Shown here piece by piece: positions 1 to 6,336 of a DNA stretch of 14,089 bases. Under the pieces are notes generated by a model. That model was not told the origin of the DNA. It ran no database searches and saw nothing but the letters and a program-made list of their open reading frames with translations. The stretch is from Ruminococcus sp. UBA5884 (GTDB taxonomy: Bacteria > Bacillota > Clostridia > Oscillospirales > Ruminococcaceae): NCBI GenBank assembly GCA_002431975.1, contig DJFA01000042.1, forward strand, positions 10,748 through 24,836. Reading direction: 5' to 3'. Positions within the stretch are counted from its first letter, which is position 1. The number at the start of each line of letters is the position of its first letter. Position numbers and translations under genes: made by a program.

Positions 1-41
1 ATTCTGGTAACTGCAACGGGCGAACACAGTTCGCCCCTACA
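1..41. repeat. Dispersed inverted-repeat element, copy A (one arm, cut by window start)
   Basis: Positions 17-41 carry a 25-base arm, beginning CGGGCGAACACAG and ending CGCCCCTACA, identical to the arms at 5450-5474 and 9250-9274. The arm contains its own palindrome, GGGCGAAC-ACA-GTTCGCCC. The other arm should lie to the left of the window. It sits directly upstream of the cobalamin operon. Similar GTAGGGGCGAAC elements are common between genes in Clostridia; this is recalled, not searched. Confidence 0.8.
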
Positions 42-111
42 AAACGAATCTTAATTTCAGAAAATAACCATCAGATTTGCGTTAAAATTAAAGAAATGAG
101 ATGATAAAAAG

Positions 112-864
112 ATGATTTATTTTGTTGGTGCAGGTGCAGGCGACCCTGAACTCCTTACCATAAAAGGCAAGCGTGTTATTGATGCTGCTGATGTTATAGT
201 ATATGCAGGCTCGCTTGTAAACAAGGAGATATTCAATGATACAAAGCCTGATGCAAAAATTTACAACAGTGCTTCAATGACTCTTGAAGAAGTTGCTGAA
301 GTGCTTGTAAATGCAGAAAAAAATGGTCTTAAAGCTGTAAGAGTCCATACAGGCGACCCGTCAATATATGGTGCTGTCCGTGAACAGTTTGATATCCTTG
401 AAAAGCATAATATACAGTATGAAGTAATTCCCGGAGTCAGCTCATTTCTTGCAGCAGCGGCGGCTCTTAAAAAGGAATATACTCTGCCTGATGTAAGTCA
501 GACTGTAATACTTACACGAATGGAGGGCAGGACTCCTGTTCCTGAATCTGAAAGCATTGAATCTCTCGCTTCACATCATTCAACAATGGTGATATTTCTG
601 TCTGTTAAAATGACAGATGAGCTTGTAAAAAGACTCCTTACTTCATACTCATCTGATACGCCGGCGGCAGTAGTTTACAAGGCTTCATGGAAAGACCAGA
701 AAATTATAAGAGGTACTCTTGAAAATATTTCTGAAAAAGTTAAAAATGCAGGAATAACAAAAACTGCTCTTGTTATAGTAGGGAATTTCTTAGGCGATGA
801 ATATGAACTCTCAAAGCTTTATGACAGAAATTTTACCCATGAATTCAGACAAGGTGCAGAATAA
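112..864 (+). CDS. cbiF: Cobalt-precorrin-4 C11-methyltransferase (CbiF/CobM)
   Basis: This is a SAM-dependent tetrapyrrole methylase of the cobalamin corrin ring, adding a methyl group at C11. The 250 residues match the usual family length. The N-terminus carries the methylase signature VGAGAGDPELLTIKG (residues 5-19). The second conserved loop, HTGDPSIYGAVRE, is at residues 79-91, and PGVSSF follows; both help form the SAM pocket. The DVIVYAGSLV segment near residue 27 is typical of CbiF rather than of other corrin methylases. The start is preceded only by a weak GAGATGA ribosome site, so translation may depend on an upstream gene outside the window. Only 111 bases lie upstream, and I see no promoter or cobalamin riboswitch core there. 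It is the first visible gene of a six-gene operon. Confidence 0.94.
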   Translation: MIYFVGAGAGDPELLTIKGKRVIDAADVIVYAGSLVNKEIFNDTKPDAKIYNSASMTLEEVAEVLVNAEKNGLKAVRVHTGDPSIYGAVREQFDILEKHNIQYEVIPGVSSFLAAAAALKKEYTLPDVSQTVILTRMEGRTPVPESESIESLASHHSTMVIFLSVKMTDELVKRLLTSYSSDTPAAVVYKASWKDQKIIRGTLENISEKVKNAGITKTALVIVGNFLGDEYELSKLYDRNFTHEFRQGAE

Positions 865-865
865 T

Positions 866-1855
866 ATGAAAACAGCATATTTCTGGCTTACAGCGAAAGC
901 AAAAATAATTGCTGAAAAATTACAGTCAGCATACGGCGGATTTATATTTGAAAAGGATAATTTAAAGGAGAATGTAAAGTCTGCATTTTATGAATATGAT
1001 GCCCTTGTGTTTGTTATGGCATCAGGAATTGCAGTCAGAATGATTGCAGAATATATCTCAGACAAATCCCATGACCCCGCAGTTATAGTAATTGACCAGA
1101 ACGGCGAATTTGTTATAAGCCTTCTTTCAGGGCATATCGGAGGAGCTAACAGGCTTGCAGAAAAGCTTGCAGGCATTATCAATGCTGTTCCTGTAATAAC
1201 TACTGCTACTGACAGGGCAGGAGTCATTGCATTTGATGAATTTGCAGTTAAAAATGATATTGCAATTGAAAATTTAAAGGAGCTTAAATATATAAGTTCA
1301 CGTCTGGTTGACGGCGGAGAAATTGACCTTGTAACAAATCTTGATACTGATATATCTGATAAAAATATAAACATTTCAGAAAAATACAGAGGAAATGAAA
1401 GCGTTATCCTTGATACAGGAATGACTGTTGAAAATCCGGTATCGCATATCCTTTATTTAAGACCGAGAATAATATATATCGGTACAGGCTGTAAAAAAAA
1501 TACTGACCCTTTATATTATGAACAATGCTTTATGAATTTTCTTTCATCAAATCATATAAGTCCTCTTTCTGTAAAAAGCATTGCAACGATTGCCCTTAAA
1601 GAAAATGAAAGCTGTATAAATTCTCTTTGCAGAAAATACGGGTATGAGCTTGAAATAATCTCACAGTCAGATATACTGAAATGCGGCGATATCTTTGAAA
1701 AATCCGAATTTGTGGAAAAAATAACGGGAGTCCCGTCAGTTGCGGAAAGTACAGCTTATATTGCTTCGGGATATGGAAAAATAATATGCGGCAAGACAAA
1801 ATATTCAGGGATAACATTTTCAATGGCACAGTCAGACAGGAGAATTAAAAAATGA
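866..1855 (+). CDS. cbiG: Cobalt-precorrin-5A hydrolase (CbiG)
   Basis: CbiG opens the delta-lactone of cobalt-precorrin-5A and releases the C20 carbon as acetaldehyde. This step is specific to the anaerobic cobalamin route. I place the start at the ATG one base after the cbiF stop, with AAGGTG nine bases upstream, giving 329 residues. An in-frame ATG at 797 lies inside cbiF and is unlikely. Conserved pieces are MASGIAVRMIAEYI (51-64), SLLSGHIGGANRLAE (85-99), VITTATD (110-116), and the start of the C-terminal domain, YIGTGCKK (204-211). Its presence between two methylases marks the cobalt-early pathway and supports Cbi rather than Cob names for its neighbours. The stop overlaps the next start by four bases (ATGA), which suggests translational coupling. 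Confidence 0.93.
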   Translation: MKTAYFWLTAKAKIIAEKLQSAYGGFIFEKDNLKENVKSAFYEYDALVFVMASGIAVRMIAEYISDKSHDPAVIVIDQNGEFVISLLSGHIGGANRLAEKLAGIINAVPVITTATDRAGVIAFDEFAVKNDIAIENLKELKYISSRLVDGGEIDLVTNLDTDISDKNINISEKYRGNESVILDTGMTVENPVSHILYLRPRIIYIGTGCKKNTDPLYYEQCFMNFLSSNHISPLSVKSIATIALKENESCINSLCRKYGYELEIISQSDILKCGDIFEKSEFVEKITGVPSVAESTAYIASGYGKIICGKTKYSGITFSMAQSDRRIKK

Positions 1856-2601
1856 ACAGTAAAAAAGGAAAAATATATGTAGTTGGTTTTGGTACTGGAA
1901 AAAAAGAATTTATGACATATCAGGCGGCTGAAGCTGTTAAAAATTCTGATATTGTAATAGGCTATAAATCATATATTGATATGCTGAAAAAAGTATTCCC
2001 TAATCTCATTTATATTTCATCTTCCATGAGGAAGGAAATGGAACGCTGTAAAATGGCTCTTGATGAGGCTGAATCAGGGAAAACTGTCGCTCTTGTATCA
2101 AGCGGTGACAGCGGTGTATACGGTATGGCTGGAATTATGCTCCAGACTGCACAGCTTTATAATTCAGATACAGAAATTGAAGTAATCCCCGGAATAACTG
2201 CCCTTGTATCAGCCGCCGCAGTGCTTGGAGCTCCTCTTATGCATGATTTTGCTGCGGTGAGTCTCAGTGACCTTATGACTCCGCTTGAGCTTATCTATAA
2301 AAGAATTGAATGTGCGGCAGAGGGCGATTTTGTTATAGGGATATATAATCCTAAATCCATAAAGCGTTCTGATTACCTTAATCATGCCGCTGATATTATT
2401 ATGAAGTACAGAAGCAGTGATACTCCTGTCGGAATAGTCAGAAATTCCGGCAGAGATGAACAATCATATAAGATTACAACACTTGGAAATCTTAAAAATG
2501 AATATGTTGATATGCTTACAATCGTAATAGTAGGAAATTCCGGTACTTATATGAATAACAACAGAATGATAACTCCGAGGGGCTACAATGTCGGACTTTA
2601 A
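1852..2601 (+). CDS. cbiH: Cobalt-factor III / precorrin-3B C17-methyltransferase (CbiH/CobJ)
   Basis: This SAM-dependent methylase performs C17 methylation and ring contraction of the corrin ring. At 249 residues it is a single-domain form of normal length, without the C-terminal extension of some Bacillus CbiH60 proteins. Visible signatures are GKIYVVGFGTG (6-16), SSGDSGVYGMAG (83-94) and IPGITALVSAAAVLGAPL (112-129). The first loop reads GFGTG where many relatives have GIGPG, a mild departure in the SAM pocket. The ATG overlaps the cbiG stop by four bases, and AGGAG lies a suitable distance upstream. The 3' end overlaps the next gene by 14 bases. Confidence 0.93.
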   Translation: MNSKKGKIYVVGFGTGKKEFMTYQAAEAVKNSDIVIGYKSYIDMLKKVFPNLIYISSSMRKEMERCKMALDEAESGKTVALVSSGDSGVYGMAGIMLQTAQLYNSDTEIEVIPGITALVSAAAVLGAPLMHDFAAVSLSDLMTPLELIYKRIECAAEGDFVIGIYNPKSIKRSDYLNHAADIIMKYRSSDTPVGIVRNSGRDEQSYKITTLGNLKNEYVDMLTIVIVGNSGTYMNNNRMITPRGYNVGL

Positions 2602-3328
2602 AAATATAGCTGTTATTGCCGGAACAAGTGAAAGTGCTGTTTTTATAGAAGCTTTTCAGAATAAGTACAGTATAACCGCATTTGCCGCTACGGAACTCGG
2701 GCGGGATATGCTTGAAGGTCTTGATTGCCGTATACATACGGGAAGACTTGACTATGACGGATTTTTAAAGATACTGCCGAAGTTTGACTGCGTTGTTGAT
2801 ATGTCGCACCCGTTCGCCGTGGAGGTTACCCGAACAGTCAGAAAAGTATGCGATGCTGAAAATATCCCGTATTTTCGTGCCGGCAGGGAAAAACAGAATT
2901 ATAGCTATAAAAGGATAATTACTGCTGCGGATAAATTCAGGGCGGCGGATTATCTTAACAGCTGTCCTGAATCACGGATTCTTTTTACTACAGGAGTAAA
3001 TACTCTTTTGTTTTATGCTGAAAACATCATTGATTTCAGAAAACGTGCATTTGTAAGAATAATAAATACTCCTGAATCATTGAACAGATGCTGCGGATAT
3101 ATGGATAATATAATAATTGGAATGCCGCCGTTTACGTCTGATGACACATATAATCTGATAAAAAAATATGATATTGACATACTTGTATCAAAGGACAGCG
3201 GAAAAAGAGGCGGAGTACTTGAAAAAATAAATGCTGCCGAAAAGGCTGATATACCGGTAATCCTGATAGAATCACCGGAGGACAGAATGAATCTTATGAG
3301 TATTGAGGAGCTTTTTAATGAATTTTGA
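2588..3328 (+). CDS. cbiJ: Cobalt-precorrin-6A reductase (CbiJ/CobK)
   Basis: CbiJ reduces a double bond of the precorrin-6A macrocycle with NAD(P)H. The 246-residue protein opens with the nucleotide-binding strand IAVIAGTSES (7-16). It carries the family motif MSHPFAVEVT (72-81), a GRLD segment near residue 52, and a C-terminal LVSKDSGKRGGVLEKINAA block in which the family binds the substrate. The ATG lies inside the end of cbiH (14-base overlap) with GAGGGG five bases upstream. The stop overlaps cobT by 11 bases. Family membership is clear. Use of NADH versus NADPH cannot be read from the sequence. Confidence 0.92.
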   Translation: MSDFKNIAVIAGTSESAVFIEAFQNKYSITAFAATELGRDMLEGLDCRIHTGRLDYDGFLKILPKFDCVVDMSHPFAVEVTRTVRKVCDAENIPYFRAGREKQNYSYKRIITAADKFRAADYLNSCPESRILFTTGVNTLLFYAENIIDFRKRAFVRIINTPESLNRCCGYMDNIIIGMPPFTSDDTYNLIKKYDIDILVSKDSGKRGGVLEKINAAEKADIPVILIESPEDRMNLMSIEELFNEF

Positions 3329-4373
3329 TGAAATAAGAAACAATATACAGCCGGTTGATATGGAATACTGCCGTCTTGCTCAGGAAAAATGGGATAATAT
3401 CGCAAAACCTCTCAGAAGTCTTGGAGAACTTGAAAAAATAATAGTAAGACTCGCAGGAATCCAGAAAAAACTCATTCCCGTTATTGATAAAAAAGCTGTT
3501 GTAATATTCTGTTCTGACAACGGAGTGGTCGCAGAGGGAGTTTCACAATGCGGAAGTGAAGTTACTGCTTCGGTTGCTGAAAGCTTTGCAAAAGGTACAG
3601 CCACTGTAAATGCATTTGCAAAAAAATGCGGTGCAGATGTATTTCCTGTTGATGTGGGAATTGCAAAGGATATGAACTGCAAAGGGATTATTGACCGCAA
3701 AATTGCATATGGTACGCAGAATATTGCATCAGGCAGGGCTATGTCTGAAAAACAATGCATAAAAGCCATAATGACAGGCATTGAAATTGTAAATGACCTT
3801 CATGGACAAGGCTATAATATGATTATGACAGGCGAAATGGGTATAGGAAATACTACTACATCAAGTGCGGTTATCTCAGTTCTTGAAAATGTTCCTCCCG
3901 AATCAGTTACGGGAAAAGGTGCAGGTCTTTCGGATAATGCACTTATCCATAAAACAGATGTTATCCGTCAGGCTATTGAAGTCAACAAACCGGACAGAAA
4001 CAATATAACTGATGTAATGTCAAAGCTTGGCGGATTTGATATATGTGCAATGGCAGGCTGTTTTATAGGCGGAGCTTTATACAGAATCCCTGTTATAATT
4101 GACGGATTTATTTCAGCTGTTGCCGCAGATTGTGCCATAAAAGCAGTCCCTGAATGCAGTGACTATATATTTGCCTCACACTGTTCCGCTGAACCGGCAG
4201 GAAAATCTGTTCTTGATGCAGTCGGAAAAATATCGCTTATAAACTGCGGAATGCGGCTCGGCGAAGGCACGGGAGCTGTAATCGGAGCTGAACTGTTTGA
4301 TTATGCTCTTGCCGCATACAGCGAACCGGCTGATTTCAGCGATATTTCAGTTGAAAAATATCAGTTTTTATAA
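3318..4373 (+). CDS. cobT: Nicotinate-nucleotide--dimethylbenzimidazole phosphoribosyltransferase (CobT)
   Basis: CobT activates the lower-ligand base by moving ribose phosphate from nicotinate mononucleotide to dimethylbenzimidazole or a related base, giving the alpha-ribazole phosphate used in nucleotide-loop assembly. I start it at the ATG inside the end of cbiJ, with GAGG about nine bases upstream; a TTG 15 bases earlier is less likely. This gives 351 residues, the usual length. Conserved blocks are CSDNGVVAEGVSQ (65-77), TGEMGIGNTTTSSA with Glu173, and MRLGEGTGAV with Glu316. These two glutamates match Glu174 and the catalytic Glu317 of the Salmonella enzyme by position. Nothing here shows whether the cell makes dimethylbenzimidazole or salvages another base. 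Confidence 0.95.
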   Translation: MNFDEIRNNIQPVDMEYCRLAQEKWDNIAKPLRSLGELEKIIVRLAGIQKKLIPVIDKKAVVIFCSDNGVVAEGVSQCGSEVTASVAESFAKGTATVNAFAKKCGADVFPVDVGIAKDMNCKGIIDRKIAYGTQNIASGRAMSEKQCIKAIMTGIEIVNDLHGQGYNMIMTGEMGIGNTTTSSAVISVLENVPPESVTGKGAGLSDNALIHKTDVIRQAIEVNKPDRNNITDVMSKLGGFDICAMAGCFIGGALYRIPVIIDGFISAVAADCAIKAVPECSDYIFASHCSAEPAGKSVLDAVGKISLINCGMRLGEGTGAVIGAELFDYALAAYSEPADFSDISVEKYQFL

Positions 4374-4388
4374 CCGGAGTGATATAAT

Positions 4389-5342
4389 ATGAGTTTTGCA
4401 TTAAGTCTTGCAGTTGCATTTATTATTGATGGCATTTTCGGTGACCCCTATTCACTGCCGCACCCTGTTGTATATATGGGAAAACTTATCTCATTTTCAG
4501 AAAAATTATTCTGCCGGATTTTCAGCAATTCAAAAAAAGGCAGACTTGCCGCAGGCTGCTGTATATGGATTGTGACTGCTTCCATATCATTTTTAATACC
4601 GTTTTTTATTTTAAGTATTGCAGGAAAAATAAATTATATACTTGAATTTATAATACAGACATTCTGGATTTATCAGATACTTGCCGCAAAATGCCTTTAT
4701 ACTGAAAGTATGAAAGTATTTTATGCACTTAAAAACAATGATATTGAAAAAGCAAGAAAACTCCTTTCATATCTTGTAGGACGTGATACCCAGAATCTTG
4801 ACGAACAGGAAATTATCAAAGCAGTTGTTGAAACTGTTGCGGAAAATACTACTGACGGAGTTATTGCTCCTCTTTTTTATCTTGCAGTCGGCGGAGTTCC
4901 GGCAGGATTTCTTTATAAGGCAGTAAATACCATGGATTCAATGCTCGGATATAAAAATGAAAAATATATTTATCTCGGCAGATGTGCGGCTTATATGGAC
5001 GATATATTCAATTTTATTCCGTCAAGAATAGCGGCTCTGTTTATGATTGCCGCAGCATTTTTAACAGGTCTTGACGGAAAATCTGCTTTCAGAATTTTTA
5101 TCCGTGACAGAAAAAATCATCTTTCCCCAAATTCCGCACAGACTGAATCTGTTGCCGCAGGAGCTTTGAATATACAGCTCGGCGGAACTCATGATTATTT
5201 CGGAAAGGCTGTTGAAAAGCCTTTTATAGGTGATAATATAAGAAATGCTGAATATAATGATATCAGAAAGGTAAATGCTCTTATGTATATATCATCAGCA
5301 ATTGCTTTTCTGCTTGAAGTCTGTTTATTAATGTTAATATAA
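4389..5342 (+). CDS. cbiB: Adenosylcobinamide-phosphate synthase (CbiB/CobD)
   Basis: CbiB is a membrane enzyme that joins aminopropanol (phosphate) to adenosylcobyric acid. The 317-residue protein starts with a hydrophobic segment and the conserved IDGIFGDPYSLPHPVVYMGK block. Further hydrophobic stretches are at about residues 55-95, 155-180, 215-235 and at the C-terminus. The motifs VETVAENTTDGVIAPLFY and AVNTMDSMLGYKNEKY, and a later arginine/asparagine-rich RDRKNHLSPNSAQTES loop, are diagnostic of the family. GGAG lies nine bases before the ATG, and the gap from cobT is 15 bases, so it is the last gene of the operon. No convincing terminator follows directly; an inverted-repeat element begins about 70 bases downstream. 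Confidence 0.94.
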   Translation: MSFALSLAVAFIIDGIFGDPYSLPHPVVYMGKLISFSEKLFCRIFSNSKKGRLAAGCCIWIVTASISFLIPFFILSIAGKINYILEFIIQTFWIYQILAAKCLYTESMKVFYALKNNDIEKARKLLSYLVGRDTQNLDEQEIIKAVVETVAENTTDGVIAPLFYLAVGGVPAGFLYKAVNTMDSMLGYKNEKYIYLGRCAAYMDDIFNFIPSRIAALFMIAAAFLTGLDGKSAFRIFIRDRKNHLSPNSAQTESVAAGALNIQLGGTHDYFGKAVEKPFIGDNIRNAEYNDIRKVNALMYISSAIAFLLEVCLLMLI

Positions 5343-5413
5343 CGCATATTCGATTGCTGTTTTCTGTAATTCATTCATCTGAAATTCAGATTAAATAATA
5401 TGCAAATTCATTT

Positions 5414-5474
5414 TGTAGTTCGCCCGCCAAGATTTACAGCATACTCCAACGGGCGAACACAGTTCGCCCCTACA
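5414..5474. repeat. Dispersed inverted-repeat element, copy B (left arm shortened by 12 bases)
   Basis: The right arm at 5450-5474 is identical over 25 bases to copies A and C. The left arm, 5414-5426, reads TGTAGTTCGCCCG. Relative to copy C it lacks the 12 internal bases GGGCGAACTGTG, a clean deletion inside the arm's own palindrome. The 23-base centre shares AGATTTAC with copy C. It lies between cbiB and the feo promoter and has no downstream T-run, so I do not call it a terminator. Confidence 0.85.
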
Positions 5475-5530
5475 TAGACAATCCATCGAATCGGCATTAA
5501 ATAATACTGTTATTGTGCATATCAAGCAAA

Positions 5531-5546
5531 GTTAGCAACGACTAAC
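5531..5546. promoter_or_regulatory. Iron-regulon-type palindrome, site 1 (upstream of feo promoter)
   Basis: GTTAGCAACGACTAAC fits the window-wide pattern GTTAGY-N4-RCTAAC with inverted GTTAG/CTAAC ends. It lies about 60 bases upstream of the -35 box of the feo promoter, so it would act as an auxiliary or distal operator. One inner position breaks symmetry (C against A). Confidence 0.55.
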
Positions 5547-5607
5547 AATATTTCATGTGCATTTCTTACAAAATTACTTCTTTTTCTTATAATTTTAAAA
5601 AAAACTA

Positions 5608-5636
5608 TTGACATTTAAGATGTTTTAGAGTATTAT
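5608..5636 (+). promoter_or_regulatory. Sigma-A promoter of the feo operon
   Basis: A perfect -35 box TTGACA (5608-5613) is followed after 17 bases by TATTAT (5631-5636), in an AT-rich stretch. The predicted start near 5643 falls at the edge of the palindrome at 5646-5661. A repressor bound there would block initiation. The first coding start is about 170 bases downstream, leaving a long leader. Confidence 0.8.
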
Positions 5637-5645
5637 ATGAAATAG

Positions 5646-5661
5646 GTTAGCGAAAGCTAAC
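5646..5661. promoter_or_regulatory. Iron-regulon-type palindrome, site 2 (over feo transcription start)
   Basis: GTTAGCGAAAGCTAAC is a perfect 6+6 inverted repeat with a 4-base centre, and one extra G/C pair extends it on each side. It begins nine bases after the -10 box, the classic place for a repressor operator. In RNA it would also be a stable hairpin with a GAAA (GNRA) tetraloop, so an RNA role cannot be excluded. The GTTAG/CTAAC half-sites recall DtxR/IdeR boxes, but the spacing differs. Confidence 0.7.
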
Positions 5662-5679
5662 CGAAAAATATAAGCAAGT

Positions 5680-5695
5680 GTTAGTTAAGGCTAAC
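5680..5695. promoter_or_regulatory. Iron-regulon-type palindrome, site 3 (in feo leader)
   Basis: GTTAGTTAAGGCTAAC repeats the GTTAG-N6-CTAAC pattern 34 bases after site 2, centre to centre, which is about three helical turns. Two sites on the same face of the helix fit cooperative binding of two dimers. One inner pair is imperfect (T against G). Confidence 0.6.
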
Positions 5696-5701
5696 TTTGA
5701 T

Positions 5702-5765
5702 AAGGCAGTGAAGGGCGGAGATAAACAGGTATCCCTCATTGCTTTGAATCCAGTGTCAGACTCCG
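5702..5765 (+). ncRNA. Candidate structured leader RNA of the feo operon (pseudoknot-like)
   Basis: The leader segment 5702-5715 can pair with 5733-5745. AAGGCAGTG pairs with CATTGCTTT (two G-U pairs), then AGGG pairs with CCCT after one bulged A. The enclosed loop begins CGGAG (5716-5720), which is complementary to CTCCG at 5761-5765, giving an H-type pseudoknot. The downstream half lies about 45 bases before the feoA start. I do not match it to a riboswitch class I can recall; cobalamin, NiCo and yybP-ykoY cores are not visible. Pairing was done by eye without energy calculation, so this is a hypothesis. Confidence 0.35.
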
Positions 5766-5810
5766 TGAAATTACCGGCTGATGATTTTAAAAATGAATCG
5801 GGGGAGTATG

Positions 5811-6023
5811 ATGATGCCATTGACATTAGCAACCGCTGGTGAATCAAATATCATTAAAAAAATAGGCGGAAATCCTGATACAAGAAAATTTCTTGAAAAT
5901 CTCGGTTTTGTTGCCGGCGGAGAAGTAACAGTAATAAGCGAAATAAGCGGTAATGTAATCGTAAATGTCAAAGAATCAAGAGTAGCCGTTTCCAAGGAAA
6001 TGGCAAGCAAAATTATGGTATGA
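5811..6023 (+). CDS. feoA: FeoA domain protein, first copy
   Basis: This small cytosolic SH3-like protein supports the FeoB ferrous iron transporter. The start lies in a run of three ATGs (5808, 5811, 5814) behind GGGGGAG at 5800-5806. The first is too close to the ribosome site; I take the second (70 residues), but the third is equally possible. A farther ATG at 5794 and a start at 5781 lack a ribosome site. Family features are MPLTLATAGE at the N-terminus, IIKKIGGNPDTRKFLENLGFVAGGEVTVISE in the middle, and the ending GNVIVNVKESRVAVSKEMASKIMV. The last part is the usual strand-strand-helix of FeoA. It is followed after 19 bases by a second, different FeoA gene. Confidence 0.92.
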   Translation: MMPLTLATAGESNIIKKIGGNPDTRKFLENLGFVAGGEVTVISEISGNVIVNVKESRVAVSKEMASKIMV

Positions 6024-6042
6024 AAAGGGAGATGATTTTATA

Positions 6043-6264
6043 ATGGCAACTCTTAAAGATGCAAAAATCGGTCAGACCGTTACAGTAAAGAAGCTTAACG
6101 GCGAAGGTGCGGTAAAACGCAGAATTATGGATATGGGTATCACAAAGGGTACTCAGATTTTTATAAGAAAAGTTGCACCTCTCGGTGACCCTGTTGAAGT
6201 AACTGTTCGTGGCTATGAGCTTTCTCTCAGAAAAGCTGATGCTGAAATGATTGAAACAGTTTAA
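6043..6264 (+). CDS. feoA: FeoA domain protein, second copy
   Basis: This 73-residue FeoA-type protein has GGGAG about 11 bases before its ATG. It carries the consensus core GAVKRRIMDMGITKGTQIFIRKVAPLGDPVEVTVRGYELSLRKADAEMI in which LGDPVEV and YELSLRK are hallmark segments. It is closer to the general FeoA consensus than the first copy, which has a longer divergent middle. The two are paralogues of different subtypes, not a recent duplication. Clostridial feo loci often carry two FeoA genes before feoB. It is probably a partner of the FeoB cytoplasmic domain. A GTTAGCGAAAGCTAAC palindrome lies between its stop and feoB. Confidence 0.94.
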   Translation: MATLKDAKIGQTVTVKKLNGEGAVKRRIMDMGITKGTQIFIRKVAPLGDPVEVTVRGYELSLRKADAEMIETV

Positions 6265-6276
6265 TTCTGACGTGCG

Positions 6277-6292
6277 GTTAGCGAAAGCTAAC
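6277..6292. promoter_or_regulatory. Iron-regulon-type palindrome, site 4 (between feoA2 and feoB)
   Basis: GTTAGCGAAAGCTAAC is identical base for base to site 2 at the feo promoter, including a G before it. It sits 44 bases before the feoB start, with no clear sigma-A promoter beside it. It could be an internal roadblock operator or, as RNA, a GAAA-capped hairpin that protects or separates the feoA and feoB parts of the message. Confidence 0.6.
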
Positions 6293-6336
6293 AAAGTTAG
6301 ACTACTCAAACTTTTTACGGAAAGGATTTTTTGAAT

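Noticed and set aside
1..111. Cobalamin riboswitch before cbiF
   Set aside because: Only 111 bases are visible and none carry the B12-box or core segments; if a riboswitch exists it lies outside the window.
988..3781. Several minus-strand open frames over the cobalamin genes
   Set aside because: They mirror the codon pattern of well-recognised plus-strand genes, have no ribosome sites and match no family.
5377..5391. ATCTGAAATTCAGAT palindrome as a terminator for the cobalamin operon
   Set aside because: Only five pairs with a workable loop, AT-rich and without a T-run; too weak to call.
5702..5790. Cobalamin riboswitch in the feo leader, suggested by CCGTGAAATTACCGG
   Set aside because: The phrase resembles part of a B12 core by chance. 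The other conserved blocks are missing or in the wrong order, and the downstream genes are for iron.
5651..5842. Open plus-strand frame through the feo leader, and the antisense frame at 5647-5847
   Set aside because: The sense frame has no ATG and no ribosome site (only an unsupported GTG at 5678) and overlaps feoA out of frame. The antisense frame covers the promoter-proximal leader and the feoA start and matches no family. RNA structure and operators explain this stretch better.
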